Positions 25,699-34,918 are shown, counted from the stretch's first letter. The stretch: DNA of 55,833 bases from an uncultured Clostridia bacterium (GCA_946407745.1 CAMJPQ010000015.1:1-55833); one strand, 5' to 3'. Notes: generated by a model not told the origin, from the sequence alone. A program made the numbers and translations.

Positions 25699-26583
25699 TC
25701 ACACCTTCTCGCGTACCGGCTTGCCGAGCAGCCCGCTGGGCTTGAACAGCAGCACGATGATCAGCACTGCGAAAACCAGGGCGTCGCCCAGCTCCGTGGA
25801 AATATAGGCCTTGCCGAGGATCTCGATCACGCCCAGCAGCACGCCGCCCAGCATGGCTCCGGGGATGGAGCCGATGCCGCCGAACACGGCCGCGGTAAAG
25901 GCCTTGATGCCGGGCATGGAGCCCGTGGTCGGGGTCAGGGTGGGATAAGTGGAGCACAGCAGCACGCCGGCCACCGCCGCCAGGGCGGAGCCGATGGCAA
26001 ATGTCATGGAGATGGTGCGGTTGACGTTGATGCCCATCAGCTCGGCCGCGTTCTTGTCCTCAGACACGGCCCGCATGGATTTGCCCATCTTTGTGCGGCG
26101 AACAAAGGCGTTCAGGCCGATCATGATGGCCACGCCGCACACCACGGTGGCGATGCTCTCCCCGGAGATGACCAGCTCGCCGCCGAACAGGCGCAGGGCG
26201 TCAAAGGGCACGATGCTGGTAAACACCTTGTTGTTCGCACCCCAGATCAGAAGCGCCAGGTTCTGCAGCAGGTAGCTGACGCCGATGGCCGTGATCAGCA
26301 CCGCCAGAGAGGTGGACTGCCGCAGGGGCTTGTAGGCCAGTCGCTCAATCAGCATGCCCAAAACGGTGCACAGCACAATGGAGATCAGCACACCCACAAT
26401 GGGGGGCAGATGCCAGTACTGCAACGCGCTGAAGCAGACATACGCGCCGACCATGATGACATCGCCATGCGCGAAGTTCAGCATTTTGGCGATGCCGTAC
26501 ACCATGGAATAGCCCAGCGCGATGATCGCGTACACGCTGCCCAGGCTGATGCCGTTGAACAGATGGGACAAAAAGGATACCAT
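25699..26583 (-). CDS. livH: Branched-chain amino acid ABC transporter permease LivH
   Basis: The other membrane subunit, 294 residues with about eight helices. Signatures are GSVYAIIALGYSMVYGI, NFAHGDVIMVGAY and the docking loop MRAVSEDKNAAELMGIN. ATG 26583 follows GAGGGTGG. It starts about 190 bases downstream of livK behind a terminator-like hairpin, so the permease genes are probably expressed at a lower level than the binding protein. Confidence 0.94.
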   Translation of the reverse strand: MVSFLSHLFNGISLGSVYAIIALGYSMVYGIAKMLNFAHGDVIMVGAYVCFSALQYWHLPPIVGVLISIVLCTVLGMLIERLAYKPLRQSTSLAVLITAIGVSYLLQNLALLIWGANNKVFTSIVPFDALRLFGGELVISGESIATVVCGVAIMIGLNAFVRRTKMGKSMRAVSEDKNAAELMGINVNRTISMTFAIGSALAAVAGVLLCSTYPTLTPTTGSMPGIKAFTAAVFGGIGSIPGAMLGGVLLGVIEILGKAYISTELGDALVFAVLIIVLLFKPSGLLGKPVREKV

Positions 26584-26725
26584 TGATCCACCCTCTCTCA
26601 AGGCAGCGACACGGCTTTTACCGGCATTGAGCTGCGCTGCCTGACGCGCCATACAATTGTTACAGTAATGAAGATTGTAGCATAAAGCAGCCTGCATTGC
26701 AAGGCGGGCGGCTTCATGAAAGAAA

Positions 26726-26756
26726 CAGTCCGGCCCCGCTATACGGAGCCGGACTG
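26726..26756 (-). terminator. Attenuating terminator between livK and livH
   Basis: A 13-bp stem with one mismatch (CAGTCCGGC-CCG / CGG-GCCGGACTG, loop of five) lies 17 bases after the livK stop, followed on the minus strand by TTTCTTTC. Partial read-through would feed livHMGF, which has no other clear promoter. Confidence 0.75.
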
Positions 26757-26773
26757 CGCAGGGATTGAGACAG

Positions 26774-27901
26774 TTAGTTCAGCTTGTACGCGCCGTCCAC
26801 GATGGTCACGGCCTGCGGCAGCTTGTTCACGGTGCCGTCGGTAGCCCACTGCATGTCGCCGGTGATGCCGTCGTAGTGGAAGTCCTCGGCGGTGATGGCG
26901 GCAATCAGCTTCTCGCAGATGGCGTCATAGCTGTCCTCGGCGGTCACGCCGGCCTTGGTGCACAGGTCAGCCAGCACGTACACGGCGTCGTAGGCGTCAG
27001 CGGCGAACTGGTTGGGGATGTCGTTGTACAGCTCCTGATACTTGGCCACAAAGGCCGCGGTGCGGGGCTCGGTGGAGTCGGCGGAGAAGGGGGTCAGCAG
27101 CATCACGCCCTCGGCCAGAGAGGTGTCAAAGCCCTCCATGGTCAGGATGCCGTCCATGCCGTCCACACCGAAGAAGATGGGAGCATACTCGACAGCCTTC
27201 GCGCGCGCCAGGATGTTGGCGGCAGGGGTGTAGTAGATGGGCAGGAACACCAGCTCGGCGCCGGCCTGCTTCATGGCATCCACCTGCACGGAGAAGTCGG
27301 GAGCATTGTCATCGGAGAAGGTCGCCTCGGCGACGACTTCCAGGCCCAGCTCGGCAGCCTCCGCCACGAAGGTGTTGCGGATGCCCATGGAGTAGTCGAT
27401 GGCGTTGTTGTAGATGACGCCGACCTTGGTGGCCAGGCCGTAGGTCGCGATGTACTGCGCGGAGGCGCGGCCCTGGTTGGAGTCGGTGAAGCAGATCTGG
27501 AACATGTTGTCCTTGTCCGCGGTCACCAGGTCATTGGAGGCGGAGGGGGTCAGGCAGAACACGCGGTCATTGAAGGCCTCGGCGCCAACGGCGATGCAGG
27601 CGCCGGAGGTCACGGTGCCGGCCAGCATCTGCAGGCCCTGGTCCATCAGGGCGTTATAGGCGTTCACAGCCAGCGTGGGGTCGCCCTGGTCGTCCTGGGC
27701 TTCCAGCACTTCAAACTGCACACCGCCCAGGGCGTTGACTTCCTCAGCGGCGATGAGCAGGGCGTTGGCGACGTTCTGGCCATAGATGGCATAGGGGCCG
27801 GTCAGGGGGCCGATGGTCGCAATCTTGATGCCGTCCGCTACCGCAGAGGCCATACCGAGCGTCATGGCGAGCGCAAGCACCAGCGCAAGCAGTTTCTTCA
27901 T
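26774..27901 (-). CDS. livK: Branched-chain amino acid ABC transporter substrate-binding protein LivK
   Basis: Periplasmic-binding-protein type I (Peripla_BP_6) receptor for Leu/Ile/Val. The 375-residue protein starts IKIATIGPLTGPYAIYGQNV after the signal peptide MKKLLALVLALAMTLGMASA. Typical features are GTVTSGACIAVG and CLTPSASNDLVT, the substrate-binding rim. There is no Cys near the cleavage site, so it lacks the lipobox normal for Gram-positive binding proteins. ATG 27901 follows GGGAGGAAAG. It has its own promoter and terminator, which favours high expression. Which amino acids it binds is not readable from sequence. Confidence 0.94.
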   Translation of the reverse strand: MKKLLALVLALAMTLGMASAVADGIKIATIGPLTGPYAIYGQNVANALLIAAEEVNALGGVQFEVLEAQDDQGDPTLAVNAYNALMDQGLQMLAGTVTSGACIAVGAEAFNDRVFCLTPSASNDLVTADKDNMFQICFTDSNQGRASAQYIATYGLATKVGVIYNNAIDYSMGIRNTFVAEAAELGLEVVAEATFSDDNAPDFSVQVDAMKQAGAELVFLPIYYTPAANILARAKAVEYAPIFFGVDGMDGILTMEGFDTSLAEGVMLLTPFSADSTEPRTAAFVAKYQELYNDIPNQFAADAYDAVYVLADLCTKAGVTAEDSYDAICEKLIAAITAEDFHYDGITGDMQWATDGTVNKLPQAVTIVDGAYKLN

Positions 27902-27972
27902 TTTTCTTTCCTCCCGTAATAGTTCGTTCACGATCAGCCTTATATGAAAAGAAGGGCTGATTGATGTGAAAC

Positions 27973-28001
27973 ATTATAAGCATTCCCACCGGATCATACA
28001 A
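27973..28001 (-). promoter_or_regulatory. livK promoter
   Basis: On the minus strand TTGTAT (28001-27996) and TATAAT (27978-27973) with a 17-base spacer. It leaves a 5' untranslated region of about 65 bases. Confidence 0.78.
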
Positions 28002-28065
28002 GCGGGTTTCTGGTTTTTTGATGTTTTTTCGCGCGGCGGGGAGGCACCCGCGGAGACAAATAAAG

Positions 28066-28087
28066 AAGCCCTCCGGCAGGATGGCTT
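28066..28087 (-). terminator. Terminator of the prmC-prfA-ttcA operon
   Basis: Minus-strand stem AAGCCaTCC / GGAgGGCTT overlaps the stop codon of the TtcA-like gene and is followed by CTTTATTTG. Confidence 0.7.
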
Positions 28088-28880
28088 ACTCCTGCGCGAA
28101 GGACGCAGCTACGGGCAGTGTCTCTGTCTCCAGGTGATGAAGGGCCTCAAACACGGTCTGCCGGGTGCCGGGGCGGGCGGCCTCCAGGCGGGCAAGCAGC
28201 TCCTTGACCTCCGCCCGCTTGGATACGCCGCGCTCCGAAGCGGCCCGCTCCGTCAGGCGGCAGGCGCACTGGATGAAGGTCAGCCCGCAGAAGTCGCGCC
28301 AGGAGATGATGTCCTCCTCATGCGTCAGGTACAGCGGGCGGATCAGCGCCATGCCCTCAAAGTTTTTCGACTGCAGCTTCGGCGCCATGGCCTGCAGCTG
28401 GCCGCCGTACAGCATGGCCATGACGGTGGTTTCGATCACGTCGTTGAAATGGTGCCCCAGGGCGATTTTGTTGCAGCCCATGTCCTGCGCGTGGCGGTAC
28501 AGCGTGCCCCGCCGCATTTTGGCGCACAGGTAGCAGGGATTTTTTTCCTGGGCCGCGCTCACCTCAAAGATGCTGCTCTCAAACAGCTCGAAGGGTATTC
28601 CCAGATGGCGGGCATTCAGCTCCACCTGACGGCGGTTGCGCTCATTGTAGCCGGGGTCCATGACCAGGTAGCGCACCTGCACCCCGTGTCCGGCCTCCCG
28701 CTGCCACAGCTGCATCAGCTTGGCCAGCAGCATGGAGTCCTTCCCGCCAGAGATGCATACCGCCACCCTGTCCCCCGGCGCAATGAGCCCGTAGCGGCGG
28801 ATGGCCTCGCAAAAAGGCTCCCACAGTGTGCCACGGAAGGGGCCCGTGATTGCCGCCTCCACCTGCTCACAGTCCAGCAT
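28086..28880 (-). CDS. TtcA/TtuA-family tRNA thiolation protein (PP-loop ATPase)
   Basis: TtcA-type enzymes adenylate a tRNA base and insert sulfur, with help from an Fe-S cluster. The 264-residue protein has the PP-loop SGGKDSM, the cluster pair CYLCAKMRRG and a third candidate Cys in QCACRL. LGHHFNDVIET is the family's adenylation motif. It lacks the N- and C-terminal zinc fingers of TtuA. ATG 28880 is 7 bases from GGAGG; ATG 28886 overlaps the prfA stop (ATGA) but is only one base from that site. It is the last gene of DUF1385-prmC-prfA-ttcA. Which base it thiolates is not clear. Confidence 0.85.
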   Translation of the reverse strand: MLDCEQVEAAITGPFRGTLWEPFCEAIRRYGLIAPGDRVAVCISGGKDSMLLAKLMQLWQREAGHGVQVRYLVMDPGYNERNRRQVELNARHLGIPFELFESSIFEVSAAQEKNPCYLCAKMRRGTLYRHAQDMGCNKIALGHHFNDVIETTVMAMLYGGQLQAMAPKLQSKNFEGMALIRPLYLTHEEDIISWRDFCGLTFIQCACRLTERAASERGVSKRAEVKELLARLEAARPGTRQTVFEALHHLETETLPVAASFAQE

Positions 28881-28882
28881 GC

Positions 28883-29944
28883 TCATGCCTCCGCGCTCTT
28901 CAGATGCGCCTCCTCCACCTTCAGCGCATCGATGATCTCATCCAGGTCTCCGTTCATGATGTCCGCAATGCGGTACACCGTCAGCCCGATGCGGTGGTCA
29001 GTCACACGCCCCTCGTGGAAATTGTAGGTGCGTATTCTCTCCGAACGGTCCCCGGTGCCCACCTGCACCCTCCGTCGGCTGGCGTAGGCGGCGTCCGCCT
29101 CGCTGCGCAGCTTTTCGTACAGGCGGCTGCGCAGCACCTTCATGGCCTGTTCCTTGTTTTTCAGCTGGCTCTTTTCGTCCTGACAGGTGACCACCAGGCC
29201 GGTGGGCAGGTGTGTGATGCGCACGGCGCTGTCCGTGCGGTTAATGTACTGTCCGCCGTGTCCGCTGGCGCGGTAGGTGTCGATCCGCAGGTCGTTGGGG
29301 TCGATGCGCACATCCACCTCCTCCGCCTCGGGCAGCACTGCCACAGTGCAGGTGGAAGTCTGCTTTTTCCCGGCGGAGTCCGTCACGGGCACGCGCTGCA
29401 CGCGATGCACGCCGCTTTCATACTTCAGCCTCGAAAAGGCGCCGCGCCCGCTGATGGTGAACACGGCCTCCTTCAGCCCGCCCAGCTCGGTGTCGCTCAG
29501 GCTCACGGGCTCAAAGCGGAAGCCGCGCCTCGCGGCATAGTGCTCATAAAGGCGGTACAGGTCGGCGGCAAACAGCGCGCTCTCCTCGCCGCCGGCGCCG
29601 GCGCGTATTTCCATCACGACACTCCTGTCATCCTTCGGATCCTTGGGTACCAGCAGGCGGCGCAGGGCTTCCTCCAGCTCCTCCTTCTGCGGCAGCAGGG
29701 CGTCCAGCTCCTCCTGTGCGATGCCGCGCAGCTCCGGGTCGGCGGCCATTTCCTCCGCCTGGCGCAGGGACTCGAGCAGCCGCTCATACCTCCGCCAGGC
29801 AGCCGCCTGCTCCTCCAGGCCGCTCAGCTCACGCAGGTCTGCCTGGTACCGCGCCGTGTCGGCAATCACGTCGGGCTGGGCAATCTCCTCGTTCAGCTCC
29901 TCATAGCGCGCCATCAGGCGCTCATATTTCTCCCTCATGCTCAC
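28883..29944 (-). CDS. prfA: Peptide chain release factor 1
   Basis: RF1 terminates translation at UAA and UAG. The 353-residue protein has the GGQ loop (SGHGGQYINRTDSAVRI), and the codon-recognition tripeptide is PVT (QRVPVTDS), which is RF1 type rather than RF2 SPF. GTG 29944 is placed 10 bases after GGAGG and overlaps the prmC stop (GTGA). ATG 29938 (MREKYERL) and ATG 29953 are alternatives. The gene directly follows prmC, whose product methylates the GGQ glutamine. Confidence 0.95.
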   Translation of the reverse strand: MSMREKYERLMARYEELNEEIAQPDVIADTARYQADLRELSGLEEQAAAWRRYERLLESLRQAEEMAADPELRGIAQEELDALLPQKEELEEALRRLLVPKDPKDDRSVVMEIRAGAGGEESALFAADLYRLYEHYAARRGFRFEPVSLSDTELGGLKEAVFTISGRGAFSRLKYESGVHRVQRVPVTDSAGKKQTSTCTVAVLPEAEEVDVRIDPNDLRIDTYRASGHGGQYINRTDSAVRITHLPTGLVVTCQDEKSQLKNKEQAMKVLRSRLYEKLRSEADAAYASRRRVQVGTGDRSERIRTYNFHEGRVTDHRIGLTVYRIADIMNGDLDEIIDALKVEEAHLKSAEA

Positions 29945-30789
29945 TTCAGCCATGCCTCCGCGATTCTGTCAAGGCCTGCCAGGTCGGGACGGATGCACAC
30001 CCCGGAGAACCCGGCCTCCGTCAGCAGGGCGGCGACCGCCCTGCCCTGGCTGCTGCCGATCTCCATCAGCAGGGCTCCGCCGCGCGCCAGGTAAGCCGGT
30101 GCCTCCTGCGCGATGCGCCGATAAAAATCCAGCCCGTCCTCGCCGCCATCCAGGGCAAGGACGGGCTCGCTGCGCACCTCTGCCTGCAGGCAGGCGATTT
30201 CCGATGCGGGAATATAAGGCGGGTTGGAAATGACGCAGCCATAGCTCCTCTCGCGCACTGCCTCAAACAGATCGCCCTGATAAAAAGCCACCCGCGCGCC
30301 GAGGGCTGCTGCGTTCCGCCGTGCGAGCGCGAGCGCGCCCTCACTCAGGTCACAGGCTTCCACTGTCATATCAGGCGCTCCCAGCGCAAATGAGCAGGCA
30401 ATGCAGCCGCTGCCGGTGCACAGGTCAAGCACCCGCGGCAGGGGAAAGGCTTCCCTCACTGCCAGCGCCCTTTCAACCAGCAGCTCGGTTTCCGGGCGCG
30501 GTATCAGCGCTTGAGGGCTGACCTCAAACAGGTGCCCGCAGAAGGGCTGCGTGCCCAGCAGCCACTGCAGCGGCACGCGCTCGCAGCGCTGGGCGCACAG
30601 CGCCTCATATTCGGCCAGCTGGCGTCCGCTCAGCGCGGTTTTGGTGTCCAGGCGCAGGGTGAGCGCGGGCCTGCCGGTGACGTGGGCCATCAGCAAGGCG
30701 GCGTCGTTGACCGGGTCGGGCACACCGACGGTCTCAAAGCGCTTTGCGGCAGCGTAGATGGCCGCCCGGGGCGTGCTGCCGTCAGGCAT
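29941..30789 (-). CDS. prmC: Release factor glutamine methyltransferase PrmC
   Basis: Methylates the GGQ glutamine of RF1 and RF2. The 282-residue protein has a helical N-terminal domain (about 1-85), the SAM loop LDLCTGSGCIACSFAL and the catalytic SNPPYIP. ATG 30789 has GGAGG six bases upstream and overlaps the end of the DUF1385 gene by 8 bases. It precedes its substrate gene prfA in the conserved order. Confidence 0.95.
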   Translation of the reverse strand: MPDGSTPRAAIYAAAKRFETVGVPDPVNDAALLMAHVTGRPALTLRLDTKTALSGRQLAEYEALCAQRCERVPLQWLLGTQPFCGHLFEVSPQALIPRPETELLVERALAVREAFPLPRVLDLCTGSGCIACSFALGAPDMTVEACDLSEGALALARRNAAALGARVAFYQGDLFEAVRERSYGCVISNPPYIPASEIACLQAEVRSEPVLALDGGEDGLDFYRRIAQEAPAYLARGGALLMEIGSSQGRAVAALLTEAGFSGVCIRPDLAGLDRIAEAWLK

Positions 30790-31813
30790 TTTCATCCTCC
30801 GGCACATAGTCCGGGTCGCTCTCTCGGTAGCTGTGCAGACGTCCCCAGCCCTCCGGGGTGCGCTCACAGTGGCTGGGCATGCCGTTCAGCGCCACGTTCA
30901 TGGCGACGATGGCGCACTCCAGCATCTTGCTGTCCGGCTGGCGGGTGGTCAGGCGCTGCAGCTGCAGGCCGGGCCAGCGCAGGATTTTTGCCACCTTGCT
31001 CTCGGAATGTGCCAGGCCTTTGAGCACCTCATAGCTCACACCGGCCACGATGGGCAGCATCAGCAGGTGAAAGAGCACCCGCAGGAAATAGTTGCTGATG
31101 GGCAGCACCACATTCAGCACCAGGAAAAGCAGGATGCTGATGGTGAACACAATCAGCAGGAAGGCGGTGCCGCAGCGGGGGTGCAGCGTGGTGAAGCGCT
31201 GTGCGTTTTCCGGGGTCAGGGGCAGGTCCGCCTCGTGGCAGTAGACGGTTTTGTGCTCCGCGCCGTGATACTGGAAGGTGCGCCGCACATCCGGCACAAA
31301 GCCCACCGCTGCCATATAGCCGATGAGAATGGCGATTTTCACCACGCCGCCAAGCAGCGTGTAGCCCACGGGCGACATGCCCGCGCTCTTGCACAGGCTC
31401 TCCACCCCGGCGGGAATGGCCATGAACAGGCCGATGGAAAGGAAAACCGCCAGCACAACGGCAACGGCCATCACGATCTTGTCCACGCCCTTGCCGAGCT
31501 TTTTGGCCAGCCATTTTTCGAATTTGGTGGGCTCCTCGTCTAGGATGCCGAGCATGGTGGTGGAATCCTGCAGGGTGTTCATGCCGGTCACCAGCATTGT
31601 GGCCATGTTCACCGCGCCGCGGATAAAGGGCTTGCCGAGCAGGGGGTGCTTTTTGCCCAGCGGCACATAGTCGTCCCGCTTGACCACGATGCTGCCGTCC
31701 GGGCGGCGCACCGCGATGGCCACCGCGTCCGGCGAGCGCATCATCACGCCCTCCATCACAGCCTGGCCGCCGATATCCACCCGGGGGCAGGCGAGCTGAT
31801 TTGTATTACTCAT
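30782..31813 (-). CDS. DUF1385 family membrane protein (YqhQ-like)
   Basis: The function is unknown, although the family is widespread in Firmicutes next to prmC/prfA. The 343-residue protein opens with the invariant VDIGGQAVMEGVMMRSPD. It has about four to five helices (about 115-140, 155-180, 215-245, 250-270) with a conserved AEHKTVYCHEADLPLT, a His/Cys/Glu cluster that could bind metal. ATG 31813 follows AAGGAAG. It leads the DUF1385-prmC-prfA-ttcA operon. A perfect 9-bp hairpin lies directly upstream of the ribosome binding site. Confidence 0.9.
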   Translation of the reverse strand: MSNTNQLACPRVDIGGQAVMEGVMMRSPDAVAIAVRRPDGSIVVKRDDYVPLGKKHPLLGKPFIRGAVNMATMLVTGMNTLQDSTTMLGILDEEPTKFEKWLAKKLGKGVDKIVMAVAVVLAVFLSIGLFMAIPAGVESLCKSAGMSPVGYTLLGGVVKIAILIGYMAAVGFVPDVRRTFQYHGAEHKTVYCHEADLPLTPENAQRFTTLHPRCGTAFLLIVFTISILLFLVLNVVLPISNYFLRVLFHLLMLPIVAGVSYEVLKGLAHSESKVAKILRWPGLQLQRLTTRQPDSKMLECAIVAMNVALNGMPSHCERTPEGWGRLHSYRESDPDYVPEDENA

Positions 31814-31828
31814 AGTGTCTTCCTTTCT

Positions 31829-31849
31829 GCCGCACAGCAGCTGTGCGGC
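31829..31849 (-). promoter_or_regulatory. 5' untranslated hairpin ahead of the DUF1385 gene
   Basis: A perfect 9-bp stem, GCCGCACAG / CTGTGCGGC with a 3-base loop, ends three bases before the AGAAAGGAAG ribosome binding site. It could affect translation start or mRNA stability. A weak candidate promoter lies upstream (minus TTGAAG 31881-31876, TAACAA 31858-31853). Confidence 0.5.
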
Positions 31850-31907
31850 TCCTTGTTATCAGTGATACACTATGCCTTCAATGTGAAATGGATATGAAGG
31901 AAACAAA

Positions 31908-31931
31908 AGAGCCTGCGCAGTGGCAGGCTCT
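31908..31931 (-). terminator. rpmE terminator
   Basis: Minus-strand stem AGAGCCTGC / GCAGGCTCT (loop of six), followed by TTTGTTTCC, 10 bases after the rpmE stop. Confidence 0.88.
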
Positions 31932-31941
31932 GAAATTGGCA

Positions 31942-32142
31942 TCACTCCATACCGAAGCGCTTCTTGAAGCGATCGACACGTCCGCCCGTGTCCACGAGCT
32001 TCTGCTTGCCGGTGTAGAAAGGATGGCACTTGGAGCAGATATCGACCTTCAGCTCCTTCTTGGTGGAACCGGTCTCAAACGTGTTGCCGCACACGCAGCG
32101 CACAACACAGGTGCCATACTTGGGATGGATCTTCTCCTTCAT
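31942..32142 (-). CDS. rpmE: 50S ribosomal protein L31, zinc-binding form
   Basis: The 66-residue protein begins [22 protein letters not shown] and ends with [21 protein letters not shown]. The CxC and CxxC zinc ligands are intact, so this is the Zn-containing (C+) type used when zinc is sufficient. ATG 32142 follows GAGGTG at 8 bases. It is a single-gene unit with its own promoter and terminator. Confidence 0.97.
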   Translation of the reverse strand: MKEKIHPKYGTCVVRCVCGNTFETGSTKKELKVDICSKCHPFYTGKQKLVDTGGRVDRFKKRFGME

Positions 32143-32195
32143 CGCGAATTCACCTCTTCCGCAGGGACATTGACAGCATTTTTGCCGCGAATGGT

Positions 32196-32224
32196 ATTGT
32201 AACATACTCCAAACTGATTTGCAA
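32196..32224 (-). promoter_or_regulatory. rpmE promoter
   Basis: On the minus strand TTGCAA (32224-32219) and TACAAT (32201-32196), 17-base spacer. Confidence 0.75.
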
Positions 32225-32328
32225 GAGGAAATTTTTATCAGGGGAAAAGCGAGGAAGAAGCGGCCTTTCATTTGTAATAAACACGGCCTGACTGATTGAA
32301 CGCCGCCTTTTGCGCATGATTTTCTTTC

Positions 32329-32358
32329 GTTGACAAAAACGCGCGTTTCCTCTATAAT
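32329..32358 (+). promoter_or_regulatory. greA-lysS promoter
   Basis: TTGACA (32329-32334) and TATAAT (32353-32358), both perfect, 18-base spacer. The 5' leader is about 95 bases. Confidence 0.87.
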
Positions 32359-32386
32359 ACACAGCGTTGCCGCCGCGCGGCATGAC

Positions 32387-32418
32387 GCACCCGGGCCCAG
32401 GTCAGGGCCGCAGGGTGC
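32387..32418 (+). promoter_or_regulatory. Leader hairpin upstream of greA
   Basis: GCACCC / GGGTGC outer stem with an inner GGCCC / GGGCC stem, followed by TGTTTGTCT. It looks like a weak intrinsic terminator in the greA leader and might attenuate greA-lysS; no ligand-binding fold is recognised. Confidence 0.4.
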
Positions 32419-32460
32419 TGTTTGTCTACAGACACGCAATATAAAGGAGCGCGAAAACCC

Positions 32461-32940
32461 ATGCCTGAAAAGAAGAACCGCATCACAGAATCCGGCCTGA
32501 AAAAGCTCCAGGATGAACTGGACCGCCGCCAGAGCGTGGTGCGCTCAGAAATTGCCGCCGAGATCGACGAGGCCCGCCGCCACGGCGACCTCTCCGAGAA
32601 TGCCGAGTACACCGAGGCGAAAAACAAGCAGAGCGAAAACGAGACGGAAATCGCCCGCCTGGAGGACGCCATCAAGAATTCCATCGTCGTCTCCGAGGAC
32701 GAGATCTCCACAGACAGCGTGACGGTCGGCGTCACGGTGCGCGTGCGCAACCTCGGCACGGACCAGGAGATGGAGCTGAGCATCGTGGGCGTGCAGGAAT
32801 CTGACCCGCTCAACGGCCGCATTTCCGACGAGAGCCCGATCGGTGCCGGCCTGCTGGGTGCGGCGGTCGGCGATGTGCGCGACATCGAGGTGCCCTCCGG
32901 CGCGGTGATGCGCTTTGAAATACTGGACATTATGAGATAA
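32461..32940 (+). CDS. greA: Transcription elongation factor GreA
   Basis: GreA rescues backtracked RNA polymerase by stimulating transcript cleavage. The 159-residue protein has an N-terminal coiled coil whose tip carries the acidic GDLSENAEY motif (about 40-48). The C-terminal FKBP-like domain ends [14 protein letters not shown]. The ATG follows AAAGGAG at 11 bases. It is 25 bases upstream of lysS, a common greA-lysS pair. Confidence 0.96.
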   Translation: MPEKKNRITESGLKKLQDELDRRQSVVRSEIAAEIDEARRHGDLSENAEYTEAKNKQSENETEIARLEDAIKNSIVVSEDEISTDSVTVGVTVRVRNLGTDQEMELSIVGVQESDPLNGRISDESPIGAGLLGAAVGDVRDIEVPSGAVMRFEILDIMR

Positions 32941-32965
32941 GGAAACGGATACGGAGGTCCTGCCC

Positions 32966-34918
32966 ATGCAAAACTATCCCACTACTCCTCATACACCGCC
33001 GCTGACTGAGCAGGAAATCATCCGCCGGCAAAAGCTGCAGGGCCTGCTGGACGAGGGCCGGAATCCCTACGAAATCACCAAATTCCCGGTCACTCATCAT
33101 TCCGCCGATATTCTGGCCCGCTTTGAAGAGCTGGAGGGGCAGCAGGTGTCGATCGCGGGGCGGATGATGAGCCGCCGCGTGATGGGCAAGGCCTCCTTTG
33201 CGCACCTGCTGGACGGCATGGGGGACATACAGTTCTACGTGACCCGCGACGCGCTGGGCGAAGAGGAATACAGGCGCTTCAAGCAGTATGACATCGGGGA
33301 CATCCTGGGTGTCACCGGCACGGTGTTCCGCACCAAAACGGGAGAGGTATCCATCCACACCACGGCCCTGACGCTGCTGACCAAGTCCCTGAAGGTGCTG
33401 CCCGAGAAGTTCCACGGGCTGACCGACACCGACTTGCGCTACCGCCAGCGCTATGTGGATACCATTGTCAACCCGGATGTGCGCGAGACCTTCCGCAAGC
33501 GCAGCGCCATCATTTCCGCGGTGCGGGAATTCCTGGACGGCCGCGGCTACCTGGAGGTGGATACACCTGTTCTGCAGACGGTGGAAATCGGCGCCTCCGC
33601 CAGGCCGTTCCGCACCCATCACAACGCGCTGGATATTGACATGCTGCTGCGCATTGAGACCGAGCTGTACCTCAAGCGGCTCATCGTCGGCGGCTTTGAG
33701 CGCGTGTACGAGGTGGGGCGCATTTTCCGCAACGAGGGCATGGACGCCACACACAACCCCGAATTCACCTCAGTGGAAACCTATCAGGCCTACGCCGACT
33801 ACCGTGAAATTATGGAGCTGGTGGAGCAGCTGTACGAGTTTGTGGCGCTGAAGGCCTGCGGCACCACCGATGTGACCTACCAGGGCCAGGTGATCCACCT
33901 GAAGGCCCCGTGGAAGCGCATCACCATGGCGGACGCGGTAAAGGAAGCCTGCGGTGTGGACTGGACACAGTGGGCCAGTGACGAGGAGGCCCGCGCGGAG
34001 ATGGCGCGGCGCGATATCCACGTCGAAAAGGACGCCCGCAGGGGCGACTGCCTGGAGGCGCTCTTCGACGCCTATGTGGAGGAGACGCTGGTGCAGCCGA
34101 CCTTCATCATCGACTATCCGGTGGAAATCAGCCCCCTGGCCAAGCGCAAGCCGGAGAACCCGGCGCTGACCGAGCGCTTCGAGTTCTTTATCACCGGGCA
34201 TGAGATGGGTAACGCCTTCTCCGAGCTGAACGACCCCATCGATCAGCGCCGCCGCTTCGAATTGCAGGTGGAGCAGCGGGCCGCGCAGGGCGTGAAGGCC
34301 GAGATTGACGAGGATTTTGTGACCGCCCTGGAGCTGGGCATGCCGCCCACCGGCGGCCTCGGCTTCGGCCTGGACCGGCTGGTAATGCTGCTGACGGACA
34401 GTGCCACCATCCGCGACGTGCTGCTGTTCCCCACAATGAAGCCGCTTGACAAGGCGGCCCCGAAGGCGGAAGTCCAGGTGCAGCCTGTGCCGGCTGAGGC
34501 CGCTGAGCAGGAAGAGAAAACGGCGGAGCAGCCCGCGCCGATCGATTTCAGCAAGGTGGAGATTGAGCCGCTGTTCCAGGACGCCGTGGACTTTGAGACC
34601 TTCTCCAAATCCGACTTCCGCGCGGTGAAGGTGCTCAACTGCGAGGCGGTACCCAAGTCCAAAAAGCTGCTGAAATTCACCCTGAACGACGGAACCGGAA
34701 CGGAGCGCGTGATCCTCAGCGGCATTCATGCGTACTACGAGCCGGAGCAGCTGATCGGGAAAACGCTGATTGCCATCACCAACCTTCCTCCCCGCAAGAT
34801 GATGGGCATCGATTCCTGCGGCATGCTGCTCAGCGCGGTGCACCAGGAGGAAGGCGAGGAGAAGCTGAACCTGCTGATGGTGGATGACCATATCCCCGCC
34901 GGGGCAAAGCTGTACTGA
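32966..34918 (+). CDS. lysS: Lysyl-tRNA synthetase (class II) with C-terminal tRNA-binding domain
   Basis: Charges tRNA-Lys. The core (about 1-490) has the N-terminal OB fold, motif 2 ([12 protein letters not shown]) and motif 3 ([13 protein letters not shown]). A Pro/Ala/Glu linker (about 492-535) leads to a second OB fold (about 540-650: [41 protein letters not shown]) of the Trbp111/MetRS C-terminal type. That brings the length to 650 residues, compared with about 500 for standard LysRS. The extra domain is known as a non-specific tRNA binder that raises affinity. ATG 32966 follows GGAGGT. Confidence 0.96.
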   Translation: MQNYPTTPHTPPLTEQEIIRRQKLQGLLDEGRNPYEITKFPVTHHSADILARFEELEGQQVSIAGRMMSRRVMGKASFAHLLDGMGDIQFYVTRDALGEEEYRRFKQYDIGDILGVTGTVFRTKTGEVSIHTTALTLLTKSLKVLPEKFHGLTDTDLRYRQRYVDTIVNPDVRETFRKRSAIISAVREFLDGRGYLEVDTPVLQTVEIGASARPFRTHHNALDIDMLLRIETELYLKRLIVGGFERVYEVGRIFRNEGMDATHNPEFTSVETYQAYADYREIMELVEQLYEFVALKACGTTDVTYQGQVIHLKAPWKRITMADAVKEACGVDWTQWASDEEARAEMARRDIHVEKDARRGDCLEALFDAYVEETLVQPTFIIDYPVEISPLAKRKPENPALTERFEFFITGHEMGNAFSELNDPIDQRRRFELQVEQRAAQGVKAEIDEDFVTALELGMPPTGGLGFGLDRLVMLLTDSATIRDVLLFPTMKPLDKAAPKAEVQVQPVPAEAAEQEEKTAEQPAPIDFSKVEIEPLFQDAVDFETFSKSDFRAVKVLNCEAVPKSKKLLKFTLNDGTGTERVILSGIHAYYEPEQLIGKTLIAITNLPPRKMMGIDSCGMLLSAVHQEEGEEKLNLLMVDDHIPAGAKLY

